From NCBI GenBank assembly GCA_951230915.1, contig OX579635.1:36828001-36892000 (forward strand): a stretch of DNA of 64,000 nt, in the 5' to 3' direction. Below the pieces are notes generated by a model. It had not been told where the DNA came from. It made no database searches and saw only the letters and a program-made list of their open reading frames with translations. The first letter of the stretch is position 1, and every line of letters begins with the position of its first letter. Shown one piece after another: positions 10,366-21,542 of this stretch. Source of the DNA: Antitrichia curtipendula. Its lineage: Eukaryota > Streptophyta > Bryopsida > Hypnales > Leucodontaceae. The translations under genes were made by a program, and so were the position numbers.

Positions 10366-13296
10366 TGGTATCTTTTTTGGATTAAATTTGGAAAAATGTG
10401 GCCCTAATGACCAAGGTACTATAGTCACCAAAATACTCCGATTATTGGACCAAATGACCAATAGGTGCATTCTTATTTCTGCAATTAACAATGAAGTCAT
10501 CCATCAAATCTTTTAGGTCCTTACATGGTTGACTTACATGAACAAGGGACTAGTCAATCCAAAATTTATCAAATTTTTAGATGAATGGATGCATTCTATT
10601 GTTCCTTTGAAAGTCATTCATTAGAATATTCTCAAAATTGAATCAAATTTATAGACTAAACCACTTCAAAATCTTTTATTTTTAATTTCCTTGTTTTTTC
10701 ATTTTGTGGCTATTTATGAAGGAAATTTATTATTTTTATTTATGATAGAAGTCAAAAGAATTCTTAAGATGTTTTTGTGAAATTGTGAAGAGATTGTTGG
10801 ATTCAAATTCTAAAGAGAAAGTGAAGAAAATTTAGATTAAATTTAAAATGCAAGTAAGAGAAATCAATCTGAGATTTTGTCCATATATGTATATAATTGT
10901 GTAGAACATCATAATTATTGTAAAAACAAAATTTATTTTCTATTATTAGACAATCAATAGACCAATTATAGGTCCAAAGCTCAAATTAAAACATTATATT
11001 TAAAGATAGTTTTAAAAACCAAATTGGAAGAGAAAATAAATTATTAAAACTTCTTTTTATTAGTGGAGCTCAAATTCGAAAAAGACCATCTTTAAGGATA
11101 AAGTTCAAAATAATTGAATTGAAAGAATAAAATGTGGTTGTATTCACTTAATGGATCTACAGATAATTAAACATGTCTTTTTGTAGGATTCTTGAAAATA
11201 TCAAAATGAAGTGATGTCCAAGACAATCTATTGCAAGTGCTCTACCTTTTCAATCAACTCCTCTCCAAAAATTTAGATGAATTTTCTTTTATCCTACAAC
11301 ATTTATTAAAGTCATCCAAAGGACATAAATAGGCCGTGGCATCATTTCCAAAGCTAACCTACATGCTGTCTATTACGGAAAATTTCCTAACAGATGATGA
11401 GAGCCCCTCAACCCCTCGACATTTACTTTTTCTTGGTCTTAGAATCTTTGTGGTCCATTACCCTTTTTTTAATAAAAATACTTGCAACTTTGAAAGGAAC
11501 CTACTCCAAGTTGTTTTGTAATTTTTTAATCCTCACATAAAATTCTATGAATTTTCAAAGTTCATAGCCTAAATAACTTAATATGACACTAATTTAAACT
11601 CCCCTAATACGAACATCCTCAAAGCATATCAAATGCTCCACTAATTTACTATGAATGGTTGCTCAAAGATATCTTCAACTCTAGCTAGTTGTTCTTCAAA
11701 ACTTGTGGAGGTTTTGAGTGACTAGACCATAAAGCTATTCAAGTAACAAATGTAGAAGGGAGAAAATAGAAGGTATTGGCACAATATTCACTTGATGTTA
11801 GTAATAATTAATAGTAGTGATTCCAATGATGACCTTTAGTTTGGAATTGATTTAGTTGATAGTTTTTATACATTGATTAAAAAAAATTTCTTTTGATGAT
11901 TATAGGGTCCAATTTTGATGTGTAATTTTGATGTGTAATTTTGATGTGTCATGACTAAATTGTCATAATTTTGAAGTTAAACGTCTAAATGTCTAATTGA
12001 TTACAATTGAAGCCTTGACTTTGTTGGAAGTCATTTTTTCATTAGCAAAAGAATTGGGTCTCAAAGAGGCTACCAAAGCTAAACCAATAGTGTACAACAT
12101 GGCAAATATATAAAATTGGAAAAAAAATTCCAACTTAAAAAAAAATAGCTTTCCAAAGTGACACTTGATATTTTTCACGTCAACGTTGGTGGTCCAACTC
12201 TAGCGGCCCTCTTGAGGCCCCATTCTTTCTCTAATGCTATCCTTTCATTTACATTTGGATTTTGAATATATAGACACTTACACCACATAGAACAACTCCA
12301 AATTTTCCAAAGTGTAGCTAATCTCAGAGTTACAGAAGTTATGTGATTACATCTCTCAAAAGTAAATATAATATTTTTGTTCAAGTATAGTTGCAAAATA
12401 GAAGCATACAAAGAAACTTTGAAGTTTGTACAAGTGGTTATACGCCTATTCTTTTGAGGTTAACTTTGAAAGGATAAATCCACGACAATTGATTTCAAGC
12501 CTCATTGTGTATCATATTGTTTGCTCCCATTTTGCAACTACTCAACTAAATATGAATAAAGAATTATATTTATTTCTCAGTTATGAAATCATATATCTAC
12601 TACAAGTCATAAAAGTTTCAAATTTGTTTGGAAAAAACTGAGATTATTGTGAATTTTTTTTTTTAAATATGAAAAAAATTCATATCAAATATCAAATATA
12701 GTCGAAAAATCTAAAATTTCCACAATAAATGTATATTATAGTGTATACCATCATTGTATAAATCAAAGTTATCTTGTTATTCTGAATTAAAAAATCAACA
12801 AACCATGGATATAGGCTCAAAGTTCATATTGCTATATAGGTAAAAGCACACTATGGTTGTCCAAAATCGTAGTCATGGCAAAATTTCTATACAAGATGAA
12901 AGTTTGAAGTCAATTTTTCTATAGATTTTGTGACTTAAAAAATAAATAAAAAATGGATCAAAGTCTTATATTTTGCATACATTGATAATTGTCTAGCAAA
13001 AAGTGAATTTCATCTATTATTGAACATATGGAATAAAAGCATTAAATGTTTGTATTGTCACAGATTCATGTTTAGCACTGTTGTATTTTTTTTGACTAGT
13101 TTGGAATTTCATTCTTACAATTCAAAGAGCTAAATCCAACGTCCTAATGCTTGAGTACTTAGACTAGGCACTAAATTAGTGTTTTAGGACCTATATAAGA
13201 AAATATCCCAGCAAATGTGTGATTTTATGGCTAAAATTCAAATCAAGAGTTTATAGCAAGAAAAGGCCAAAATACACGACAAAGATGATATGTGGT
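10366..13296. other. AT-rich non-coding sequence
   Basis: No gene is supported across 2.9 kb. The only structure noted is a triplicated TTTTGATGTGTAA word at about 11910-11950. Two short stretches (about 11285-11330 and 14330-14380) share the words ATCCTACAA and GAAGTCATCC, probably pieces of another dispersed repeat. Confidence 0.5.
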
Positions 13297-14221
13297 TTAA
13301 CCCCTAAAGGCCCATTTGTTCCCTCGGGGGACAATTTGGGTTTGGGTAGGTTCCTGTGACCTCAATTTTTAGAGAATTTTTTTGGGATTTTTTGAGGTTG
13401 TGCGGTTTTGCAAAAGCTTTGTGGATATATAATTATTATTTCAATTGGTGCTCGAGAGAAAAAGTTATGCCAAAAATAGAGTTTGGCGGGCAGCAGAAAA
13501 AAATCACAGAAAGTCAAAATAAATTTCTTAAATATTTTTTTCAAAATCTATGTCTTTTTGTCTACATTTGAAGCTTTGATTCATTCTATTTGGACTAATA
13601 ATGAAAAAGTTATGGACAATCTTAGTTTTTTGGGCAATCTAAGCATCTTCTTGAAAAAATAACATTTAGGATTCATTTTTGAATGCAATTTTTACAATTT
13701 TCAGAAAAAAATTGTTAGACAAGGTTGAGTTTGCTTGCTAGAACAATCTCACCATTGGGATTATGGTATTTCAATTTTGTCTTAGAGCTATTAAAGATTT
13801 AGTTATTCCTTCAATCTTCAACCTACTTCTACTTAACAATTTTTTAATGAATAAAAATTTAGTGTTTTTTTCTTGAATTTTTTTCCCTAGATTCTCAACT
13901 GAAGTATTCAACATGTAAACTTAGAAAATCAAAATCAACAATACAAAAAATTTAAGTTAAATAGGTTCAAAGCCCAAAAATCTAGTCAAGCAAGGTGCAA
14001 AAAAACTTGTTTTCTTCACTTTGAATGCAAATTTCTTGCAATCTATTTGGTCAAAGTTTCTGAAATTTCTTGCATACATTCTCATACTAGTCTAGTATAA
14101 GATCCTATGGTTAGATATGCAAAAAAACAAACAATTTTTATAGTTTTTTGGTCTTTGCAATAGAAGTGGCAGTTTTGAGTGTGTTTTGATGGAGAAAAGG
14201 CCTCGGGGCTTCAGGGGTTAA
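13297..14221 (+). mobile_element. MITE family A, best-preserved copy (925 bp, TTAA ends)
   Basis: The left end TTAACCCCTAAAGGCCCATT and the right end GGGGCTTCAGGGGTTAA form a terminal inverted repeat (TTAACCCCTRAAGSCCC), with TTAA at each outer edge. The interior is AT-rich and has no coding capacity. TTAA plus CCC(C/T) is the terminus signature of piggyBac-type transposons, so this is probably a non-autonomous member. Related copies are noted at 7.3, 26.2, 32.4, 48.3, 49.8, 57.5 and 62.8 kb. Confidence 0.8.
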
Positions 14222-14517
14222 GCATCTTCCTCTTTAGAAAAGTCAACAGTACTATAATGAGGGAATTTGCAATACTATTCATTGAAATGTACTCAAACAA
14301 CTTCCAAAAAAAATTGGATGAAAAAAAATATTTTTTTATCATCCTACAATCTTAAGTGAAGTCATCCGAAGGATGTTTTGCATCCTCAACAATGTTTCAG
14401 GATTAAGGATGAAATTAATGAATGGCAACTAATGCCTCATTTCATTATGAGAATTACCTAAGGCTTGATTGCATGTTTAAACTTTGAAGACAGTACTTAG
14501 CATTACTTGCAGGCGTT

Positions 14518-14687
14518 AAGGTAAACCATCTCATTGCGGTTAGAATTTTGAGACCATCCCATTGTGGTCAAAATAATAATGATGGTGTACATTTGAGAAC
14601 TCAAATGTACACCACCATCAACATTTTGACCACAATGGGGCCTACTCAAATTTTGACCACAAATTCCGCAATGGGATGGTTCACCTT
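14518..14687. mobile_element. 170-bp foldback MITE of the AAGGTRG group
   Basis: Left arm AAGGTAAACCATCTCATTGC and right arm GCAATGGGATGGTTCACCTT are inverted. The pairing continues almost to the centre, where GGTGTACATTTGAG / CTCAAATGTACACC flank a 2-4 nt loop (about 14589-14622). Transcription would give a near-complete hairpin. Confidence 0.75.
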
Positions 14688-15296
14688 AGTTGAAGAATAG
14701 GGAATTTTGTTAAGATGGAAATATTCCATATGCCATTTCCAGACAGGACAATCTGAACCGCAAAAGTGACATCTAGGACTGGTACAGATTTCAGACCATG
14801 CACTCTAAACTGTAAAAGTGCCAAAGTTTGTGAATTGGCACCATTTCAAACGAAATTCCCTATAGGAGGACCTCATTCACACCAAAATTGCATAGACCTT
14901 GCTTCAGTCCAATTTCACATACCATAACATTCCTCAGCATTTGTGCAAACTTCGACCCTTCTGCCACAAACAGGTGAGAGCCACAAAGGTCGAGAGCATC
15001 CATGGCACTCAGTGAATGCGCAGCACCGCAACACTGCCTCTCTCCCTCCTGCGACTCTCGATCTGTACCTCCACCTAATGGTTAAGGTGAGCTTCAGATT
15101 GTGCATAAAACACGTTTAGATTTCCTTTTCAAAGATGATGGGGGCAGCTCCTCAAGAATGTAAAATTTGAAAAGCAAAAATTGCATACCGACAACTGCAG
15201 TCTAAGTTTGCGCACAAAACGAATCCAGCCACATACATTTAGTCACTAGATCCAATCCTGAAACGACCTGTTCACATAAGCTAAGTTGACAACTTC

Positions 15297-15616
15297 AAGG
15301 TAGGAGGTCCATAAAGTGCTCAGGTTCTAGAAGCATTCTCTAACACAAAGGTACATTTTGCTTTTTTTATTGCACCAGAAATGTACAAATAGTGTACATT
15401 TCAGGAGGTGAAAGCTTTTAGAGCCATTGTGTCTCAATTTCAACAAATTCACAACTAATTTCACAAAGCTCCAAAATGATATAGAACAACTTGGGTTACA
15501 TGCCAATTCTAGTTGTCTTTCTAGGAAAATTCAATGAAAATTATTTTTCAAGAAGTTTAACCTCCTCCAAATTAATTCTCTGGCCTTAAATGGATGCTTT
15601 ATGGACCTCCTACCTT
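15297..15616. mobile_element. MITE of the AAGGTRG group (320 bp) with 20-bp perfect inverted repeats
   Basis: AAGGTAGGAGGTCCATAAAG at 15297-15316 is matched exactly in inverse at 15597-15616. The interior holds GTACAAATAGTGTACATTTC and a block (ACAACTAATTTCACAAAGCT) also found in diverged form in the copy at 27897-28189. No coding capacity. Confidence 0.8.
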
Positions 15617-16420
15617 AGTTCCTGCATAGATGTACCACAAGTTCAACCCAACTCATAATTGGTTGTTGACTTTTCAATGCTAACGTGGTACCATCCCATT
15701 CGCAACCCATCAACATTGCCATCACAAGTTGCAACCCATAACCTTCTTTCCTTCCAACTTGCTTCCTACACCTTTGGATCATGAAGATTGAAGATTGTGA
15801 TTGAAAAATGTAGAACCGATTATTCGCTGCTAAATGCACGTCACCACGTTTCCCACTGTGAGACTCTGCCTACACTGTACAGAGTCTAGATCGAACTAGT
15901 CATACTTCAAAACAATTGTGCGTTCCAAACCCGTGACCAGCACAAATGCATGCAGCATTGCAGCGCAACTTCTGCCCAGCCCGAAAATCTGTCGAGCATA
16001 AGCCATGTATAAATGTGATGAGCATGTGCCAGATGAGCATTTGCTAGGTATAATATACATGTACGCCACTGGTTACATATCTGGGTCATTTCTATTACGC
16101 TAATTTTCAAAAAGGAAGGAAAAAAACACACCCGGGAGAGCACCCCGTTCAATCAGTGTAAGCGCACAGCAGAGTACACTGCTTACGATGCACTTCCCAA
16201 ATTAAGTTCCCCATCAATTGTGAGATTCTGCCTACACAAAGAGTCATACTTGAAAAACAGTTGTTTGTTTCAAACCCGTGACATGCATTCCAGTGCAACA
16301 GAGCTTCAAAAACATGCTCTGAAAAAGTGCCAGTTCGTTCCAATTTCGCCATTCTCACGACTTTGGGTGGCTGGCTGGCTCCTGATTACTAGAGCCCGCG
16401 TGATGTGCAGGCGCGGGATG
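15617..16420. other. Non-coding, with a tandem duplication of about 130 bp
   Basis: 15855-15990 and 16215-16320 share GTGAGA(C/T)TCTGCCTACAC, AGTCATACTT, a Phe-rich AACA(A/G)TTGT word and CAAACCCGTGAC in the same order, about 360 bp apart. If the gene at 16.4-16.9 kb is real, this lies downstream of its first exon and may be intronic. Nothing else was recognised. Confidence 0.5.
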
Positions 16421-16864
16421 CTACTTCCCGAGGTGCTCCTTCCCCGAATGAATGGCGTGCCGGACTAAACCAGCCAGCAAACGTACCGGTCCACCAACAA
16501 GCAAAAGTACCGGTTTAGGCCTGCGTCTACCGCCCCCGTGCGCTCCTCCCGCCATTCTCTTCGCCTGCCTCCTCGCGGGCTTTCTGTCTCTCCTCCCCAG
16601 GGGATCCTCCACACCCATCCCTACTGGCCCCGCCATCCCGCCCGCCATAGACGGTGTCATGACTGGGTACCCCGTTACAGGTGCGCCTGCATAGGCCGGG
16701 GCTGGGTACGCCATGGGCGACACTCCCGCAGCTCCGCTGCTACTGCTCGCTTTGTCTGTTTGATGTGATCCACCCGCCTGTGGAAGCCGGGCCGCAAACC
16801 CATAGTCTTCACCATCGGGAGCATATTCAGTACTGAGCTGCTGATAGCGCTGCTGCTTCGACAT
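16421..16864 (-). CDS. Hypothetical gene, probable first exon (Pro/Ala/Gly/Tyr-rich N-terminus)
   Basis: An ATG at 16864 opens a GC-rich frame of 147 codons. Its N-terminal half (MSKQQRYQQL, then YPAPAYAGAPVTGYPV, and a Met/Gly-rich stretch) looks like the flexible N-terminus of a plant protein. The Arg-rich second half is less convincing and may be intron read-through: a possible donor GTAGGG occurs within the Met/Gly-rich part. The base composition contrasts strongly with the flanks, as for the other host exons here. I do not recognise the family and found no downstream exon. The upstream 100 bp (minus-strand promoter side) is pyrimidine-rich. Confidence 0.4.
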   Translation of the reverse strand: MSKQQRYQQLSTEYAPDGEDYGFAARLPQAGGSHQTDKASSSSGAAGVSPMAYPAPAYAGAPVTGYPVMTPSMAGGMAGPVGMGVEDPLGRRDRKPARRQAKRMAGGAHGGGRRRPKPVLLLVGGPVRLLAGLVRHAIHSGKEHLGK

Positions 16865-17935
16865 GGTGAGTCCTCTCTCTCTGCCTCTCTCCGCTGTGGA
16901 AGTATCCTCAACCAGAAACTTCCAAGATGAATTTGCACCAGGAACTAGGGGTATCAGCGAAACCCTATTGCGAAATTAATCTAGTGTATCCGTCGCGAGA
17001 AGGGAAAATCCGCGGCGCGAATTGTTTCTCTATTGGCAACAACCGTAATTAATACGGGAATGGCAATCCGGGAAGCAAGTCTTCTAAGTAGCAGAATGAA
17101 CTCTCTTAAGTACTCTCTACTACCTCCGAGAATTCGAAACGCAACCCTGCAATTGATCGAGCAAAGTGAAAGGTACGTGGAGATTTCGAACTGTCTGGTC
17201 CACTCAGGCAATGAATCTGCAGGCGGGTGAAGAGTGGAATGTGATGAGTTCAGTTTGTTTGCAAATATATGTTGAAGGCCAGAGTTTCCACTCAAGTCCA
17301 AAGCCGAGTTGCAGGAGGAATTGGTGAAGGAGCTGTGAACGTTCCGCGGTACCTCCGGGGAAGCTTTGTGAGGGCATCGTGATTGACTTGCGGAAGAGCG
17401 CGGCAGGAGGAAGCCATACAATGGGTGCATTGAAGGCTACTTCCAGCGGTGATTGGCTCGGGAGTCGGGACCGACAAAAGCCGTGGCCTTGAGAAGCTAC
17501 CTGGTACTAGAAAAGCGCTGAATAGTCCCACGCACATGCATGGAGGTGCGGACTGCGGACGGAGCTGCCTGCAGGGGATGGGAATCGTTGATCGGACCCG
17601 GCCACAGCGGAACTGAACCTCTGCAGAACTTCAGATGCACAGCCATTCTGCATAAGGTAGTATGCTCTAAGCGCCACTTCACACTATGGCCAAAGGTCGA
17701 GAGGTCGTGGGTATCCACCAATCAAATTTTAAGAAACTAAAAGTTCAGCCTCTCAACCCTTCACACCAGAAGGCACAAGTCCAAAGATCATCGCCCTCCA
17801 ACTACCTCCGTGGCAATAAATTGCCTACATGGTGACGGACTCTCAAAGAAAGTTTGGGTCGACTAAAAATGGAGACCAAAACTATTGTTAAGAGGCTATC
17901 AACTTATGATAGGATCTCAACTGTTAATTGGTAGG
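16865..17935. other. Possible promoter side of the 16.9-kb gene, then unassigned moderately GC-rich sequence
   Basis: Antisense open frames (for example 16981-17430) have no recognisable domain. 17263-17325 matches the segment at 8775-8820. 17668-17710 carries a diverged copy of the tandem unit found at 17936-18095 (CTTCACACTATGGCCAAAGG). Confidence 0.4.
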
Positions 17936-18095
17936 TGGGAGTTCATTGCTAAGAGTTTGGGCTTTGGGCTTGGCCTTTGGAAGCTTCACACTTTGGCCAT
18001 CAAAGTTGAGAGGCCGTGGGAATTCATTGCCAAGGGTTTGGACTTTGGACTTGGCCTTTGGAGGCTTCACACTATGGCTGGCCAAAGGCTCCAAT
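17936..18095 (+). repeat. Tandem duplication, 2 copies of an 80-bp unit
   Basis: GTGGGAGTTCATTGCTAAGA (17936) and GTGGGAATTCATTGCCAAGG (18016) start two adjacent units, each continuing through GGCCTTTGGA(A/G)GCTTCACAC to TGGCC. The frame stays open across both, but no protein family is recognisable. Confidence 0.75.
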
Positions 18096-18739
18096 TCCTA
18101 TATTTTATTGCCTATTTATTGCTCATTTCTTTGGACTCTCAACAAAGTTTAGCCACTCAATCCCACAGCCTCTTGACTTGGTCGGCCATAGTGTGAAGCA
18201 ACCCTAAAAGCGAGCATGTTCTAAACACAGACCCTATTTAGAAATGAGTGACATATTGCTTGAAATATCTATTACTGTCAATAATACGTTAGATAGGCTT
18301 AAGTGGTCACTTTAAGAGCAGACTACCTTAGAAGCACCTAAATGTAACACTTATTCAAGATTTGCAGATTTTGAGGGTAGCTACAAAATAAAATGATGTG
18401 CATTTGTTAGGAAATGGTTTAGGAAGCTAACAAATTGGTTTTGTATTTTTTTGAGCTTGTATGAATATAATACAAATTTGTGAAAACAAGTGTGTAGACG
18501 CACCTATGAGTGGAGAGTAGCCACTAACACAAAAGTCGATACGAAATCACCCAAAAGCAACGAACCATAAGCTTGTATCATGCTTGTTTTATTGGTCAAC
18601 ACAAAACCCACCCCCATCACAATGACACATTCATGTAAACTCACCTATCATCATTAAGTCCACCTATGCATTACTTAAAAGCTTATTTTAGGTGTTATAA
18701 AACAGCTTCTATTACACTTGGGTATTCCTACCGGCTTAT
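18096..18739. other. Non-coding, with an isolated MITE end
   Basis: AGAGCAGACTACCTTA at 18315-18331 is an isolated copy of a terminus used by the element at 18740-19053. No matching partner end was found for it. No gene is seen. Confidence 0.45.
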
Positions 18740-19053
18740 AAGGTAGTCTGCTCTGACAACAACCATTTAAGAGTTGATTGCCTTTGGGGGGAAGCTAAAT
18801 TCCTTAAAACAATTTTCACTAAATTTTTGTAGAAAGAAAGTGGAATTGGCATCTAATCACAGCTATTTCATTTTTTTTTTACCTTCATGGAATTAGTTAC
18901 ATTTTTTTGAAGTTGAAATGCAGTGGTCACTAAAAGCGACCACCTCTTGAAATGTACATTGTTGATAGCTTGGTATATTGAAAAAAGCAAAATGTACCTC
19001 TCTATCTTGATTGCTTTTCGAGCACAATCACTTCAATTAGAGCAAACTACCTT
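18740..19053. mobile_element. MITE of the AAGGTRG group (314 bp)
   Basis: AAGGTAGTCTGCTCT at 18740-18754 is inverted relative to AGAGCAAACTACCTT at 19039-19053, with one mismatch. The interior has short inverted words (GTGGTCACTAAAAGCGACCAC) and no coding capacity. Confidence 0.7.
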
Positions 19054-21234
19054 AACCACATGGACAATGGTTATCCCTAGTGGATTTTTTTCCATGCAAA
19101 CAATACACCATGTAGTAAATGGAGGATGTTCCCTCTAGATTTAGACCATTGTGACTGTGCCACAACATTGAAGTCTAACCCTGTGAGGCCCAAAAAATAA
19201 CATTGGTCCTCTCCATACTGGAAAGATATTGTATTTTGCTAAATGCCTACAAAGAACTTATTAGTTAATTCAAGGATTAGAGGTGGTTGGAGAGCCATAT
19301 ATGACAATTTTGTTTACATAGTAGGGGGGCCTCTATTAAGGATGCAATAGGAATCCATGCCTCATTGGTAAATAGTTATGATGGTTTTGGATCCAAGATG
19401 GCTCGGTAAAGGTTTGACCTTTTCAAATAGGGTTTCAACATGTGGGGGGGAAACTACAATGTTGTAGTTTAAATGAAGTGACATTTTGTAAAAACGGTCA
19501 AAATGTATGGCTTGAATTAGAAAGACATTTGAAACTATACAGATGCAAATTATTTTTCCTATGAGTACTTTTCCCTTAGTCCCATAATACTAGTCCCTTT
19601 TGTTTCTTTCAAAGGGGCCTCAAGGATGGAAATAAAGTTTTTTCATTTGATTCTTTTAGGAAAATTTCTTAAATCAAATTTTAGCCATAATAATGATTTT
19701 TTTTAAATTTGAGATTTTCTAATGGAATGAAGCTTATCAAGTCTAGTTTTTCTTCTAGTATGAAATTTTGAAAAATTCCTAAAATTCAACATTTTATTGC
19801 AAAAAATAATTTTAATTTAAAAATATACCACATGTATACATTATAGTGTAGATCATCTACAATTATGTTTTGAAGCCTAAAATTGCTTCAAAATACTCGT
19901 ACATAGAGCATTAGAACAAGCCAAAAAATTTCATCTACATTGGACTTTTGTACAATCCAATGGGTGGAATATATATTAAATTAACTTTTTCAAGTACATC
20001 TTCCTCAATTTCAGAGTGAAAATCTCCATCCAATGCAAGTTCAATGTGCCTACACTTCAATAAGTAGGCTTTTAGCCCTTCCTACAAGAACTGATTTTTT
20101 TGCCTTTCAAAACTAATGGTGCGTTAGTAAGTATTCTGGATGAGTTGAGCTAGAATATAGCTTGAAAAAATTTAACCAAAAGAACTTTCATATTCATCAT
20201 AAAAAATAATAAAGTGGAAGGTAGTATTAGATGAAGAAATACTTAAACCACTAATTACTTTGACAGGAAATTGGGAATTGGGAACTCAGATGGTGAGATT
20301 GTTCCAGTAAGCATTACATCATGTTCTTTGTTTTGGGTATTTTATTTGGAAACTTCCATACTTGAGTTAAGGAATGACTTTATATGTTTTTTCCACCATC
20401 ATTGCCACAAAATTAAAGTCCTCATAACTTCATCTCAATATTTGAAATGGAATGATTCAAATGTTCTTGTTAAGTATCAATCTAAACAATCAAATAGAAT
20501 TAGTCAATCTTTTTTAGAATGCATTCATAGCTCTTGGATTTGACATTGAAATATTGGTAAAACTTATAACTTTTGTAATATTTATTGGAATAACTTGAAA
20601 CAAAACTTTACATGTAGATTATTTTGATTAGCATCCATAATAAATGTTTCATTCAAAAATTTCAAATCAGAAAGTCAATAGATTTTGTTCAAGTTTTCAA
20701 AATCCTTAAATGGGCTCCCTAATCATGTAGGGGTTAAAAATTTAAAATTGAATCCTAAACGTATATTGTGAGTGTATTACTTGCAATATAGTTTGATTTT
20801 ATATATGTGAGACATGCAAGAGGCAATTAGAGGTTAGTATTTTCTAAAGATTAATATTTTATAATAATATAATAATATGTGCAGGATGGTATTTCAAATT
20901 TCCTCATTCAAATATTCCTACATAGGAAGCTTAATCCACAAACCAGTTTGTACTATATTTTGACAACTTCTAGCTCTTTGCTCTTATTAGAATTTTGCCA
21001 TCAAAATGTTCTTAGGTATATTTAAGCTTGATTAATACAGTGAAGTTTATCAAATCTAGCTTGTTCACCACTTTGAAAATTTGAATAATTCCTAAAATTA
21101 ACTATTTTATTGCAATAACCTCATCATATGTATTTTCCAATTTTCCAATGACACAAACATTTGATTCATACAAAATGTGTGCATTGTACCGTACATTTGT
21201 GGTGAAAACTTCCAAATTTTTAAATCCTACTATT
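19054..21234. other. AT-rich non-coding sequence left of the giant element
   Basis: I see no gene. A short open frame at 20271-20543 has no recognisable domain. The last bases, TATT at 21231-21234, form the left copy of the putative target duplication. Confidence 0.5.
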
Positions 21235-21300
21235 AACACCGAATTAGACATTCTTGCACTTGGGGGGTGCGACATTGCACTTGGCTAGTACGGCATCTAA
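21235..21300 (+). repeat. Left terminal inverted repeat and subterminal motifs
   Basis: The perfect 28-bp repeat ends in TTGCACTTG (21254-21262). A second TTGCACTTGG follows in direct orientation at about 21275-21284, then TAGTACGG. These repeated nonamers are candidate transposase binding sites. Confidence 0.8.
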
Positions 21301-21542
21301 AATGGACAATCTCAAATGTTGAGGGGGGGAGGGATTAATGAAAAAAACATTTGCTCTTAGTAGGAGAAATTGCTTGGCGAAAAGTTATCAAACACTCCAT
21401 TTTTTATAATTACTTCATAAAAATCTTTCACACTTTTCACTCCACACTACTTTTAAGACATATTACTCTGCACTTCACACTAATGTACTTCTACATACCT
21501 ACAACTACAAGGTCAAAGATTACTGCATAATACCATACTTCA

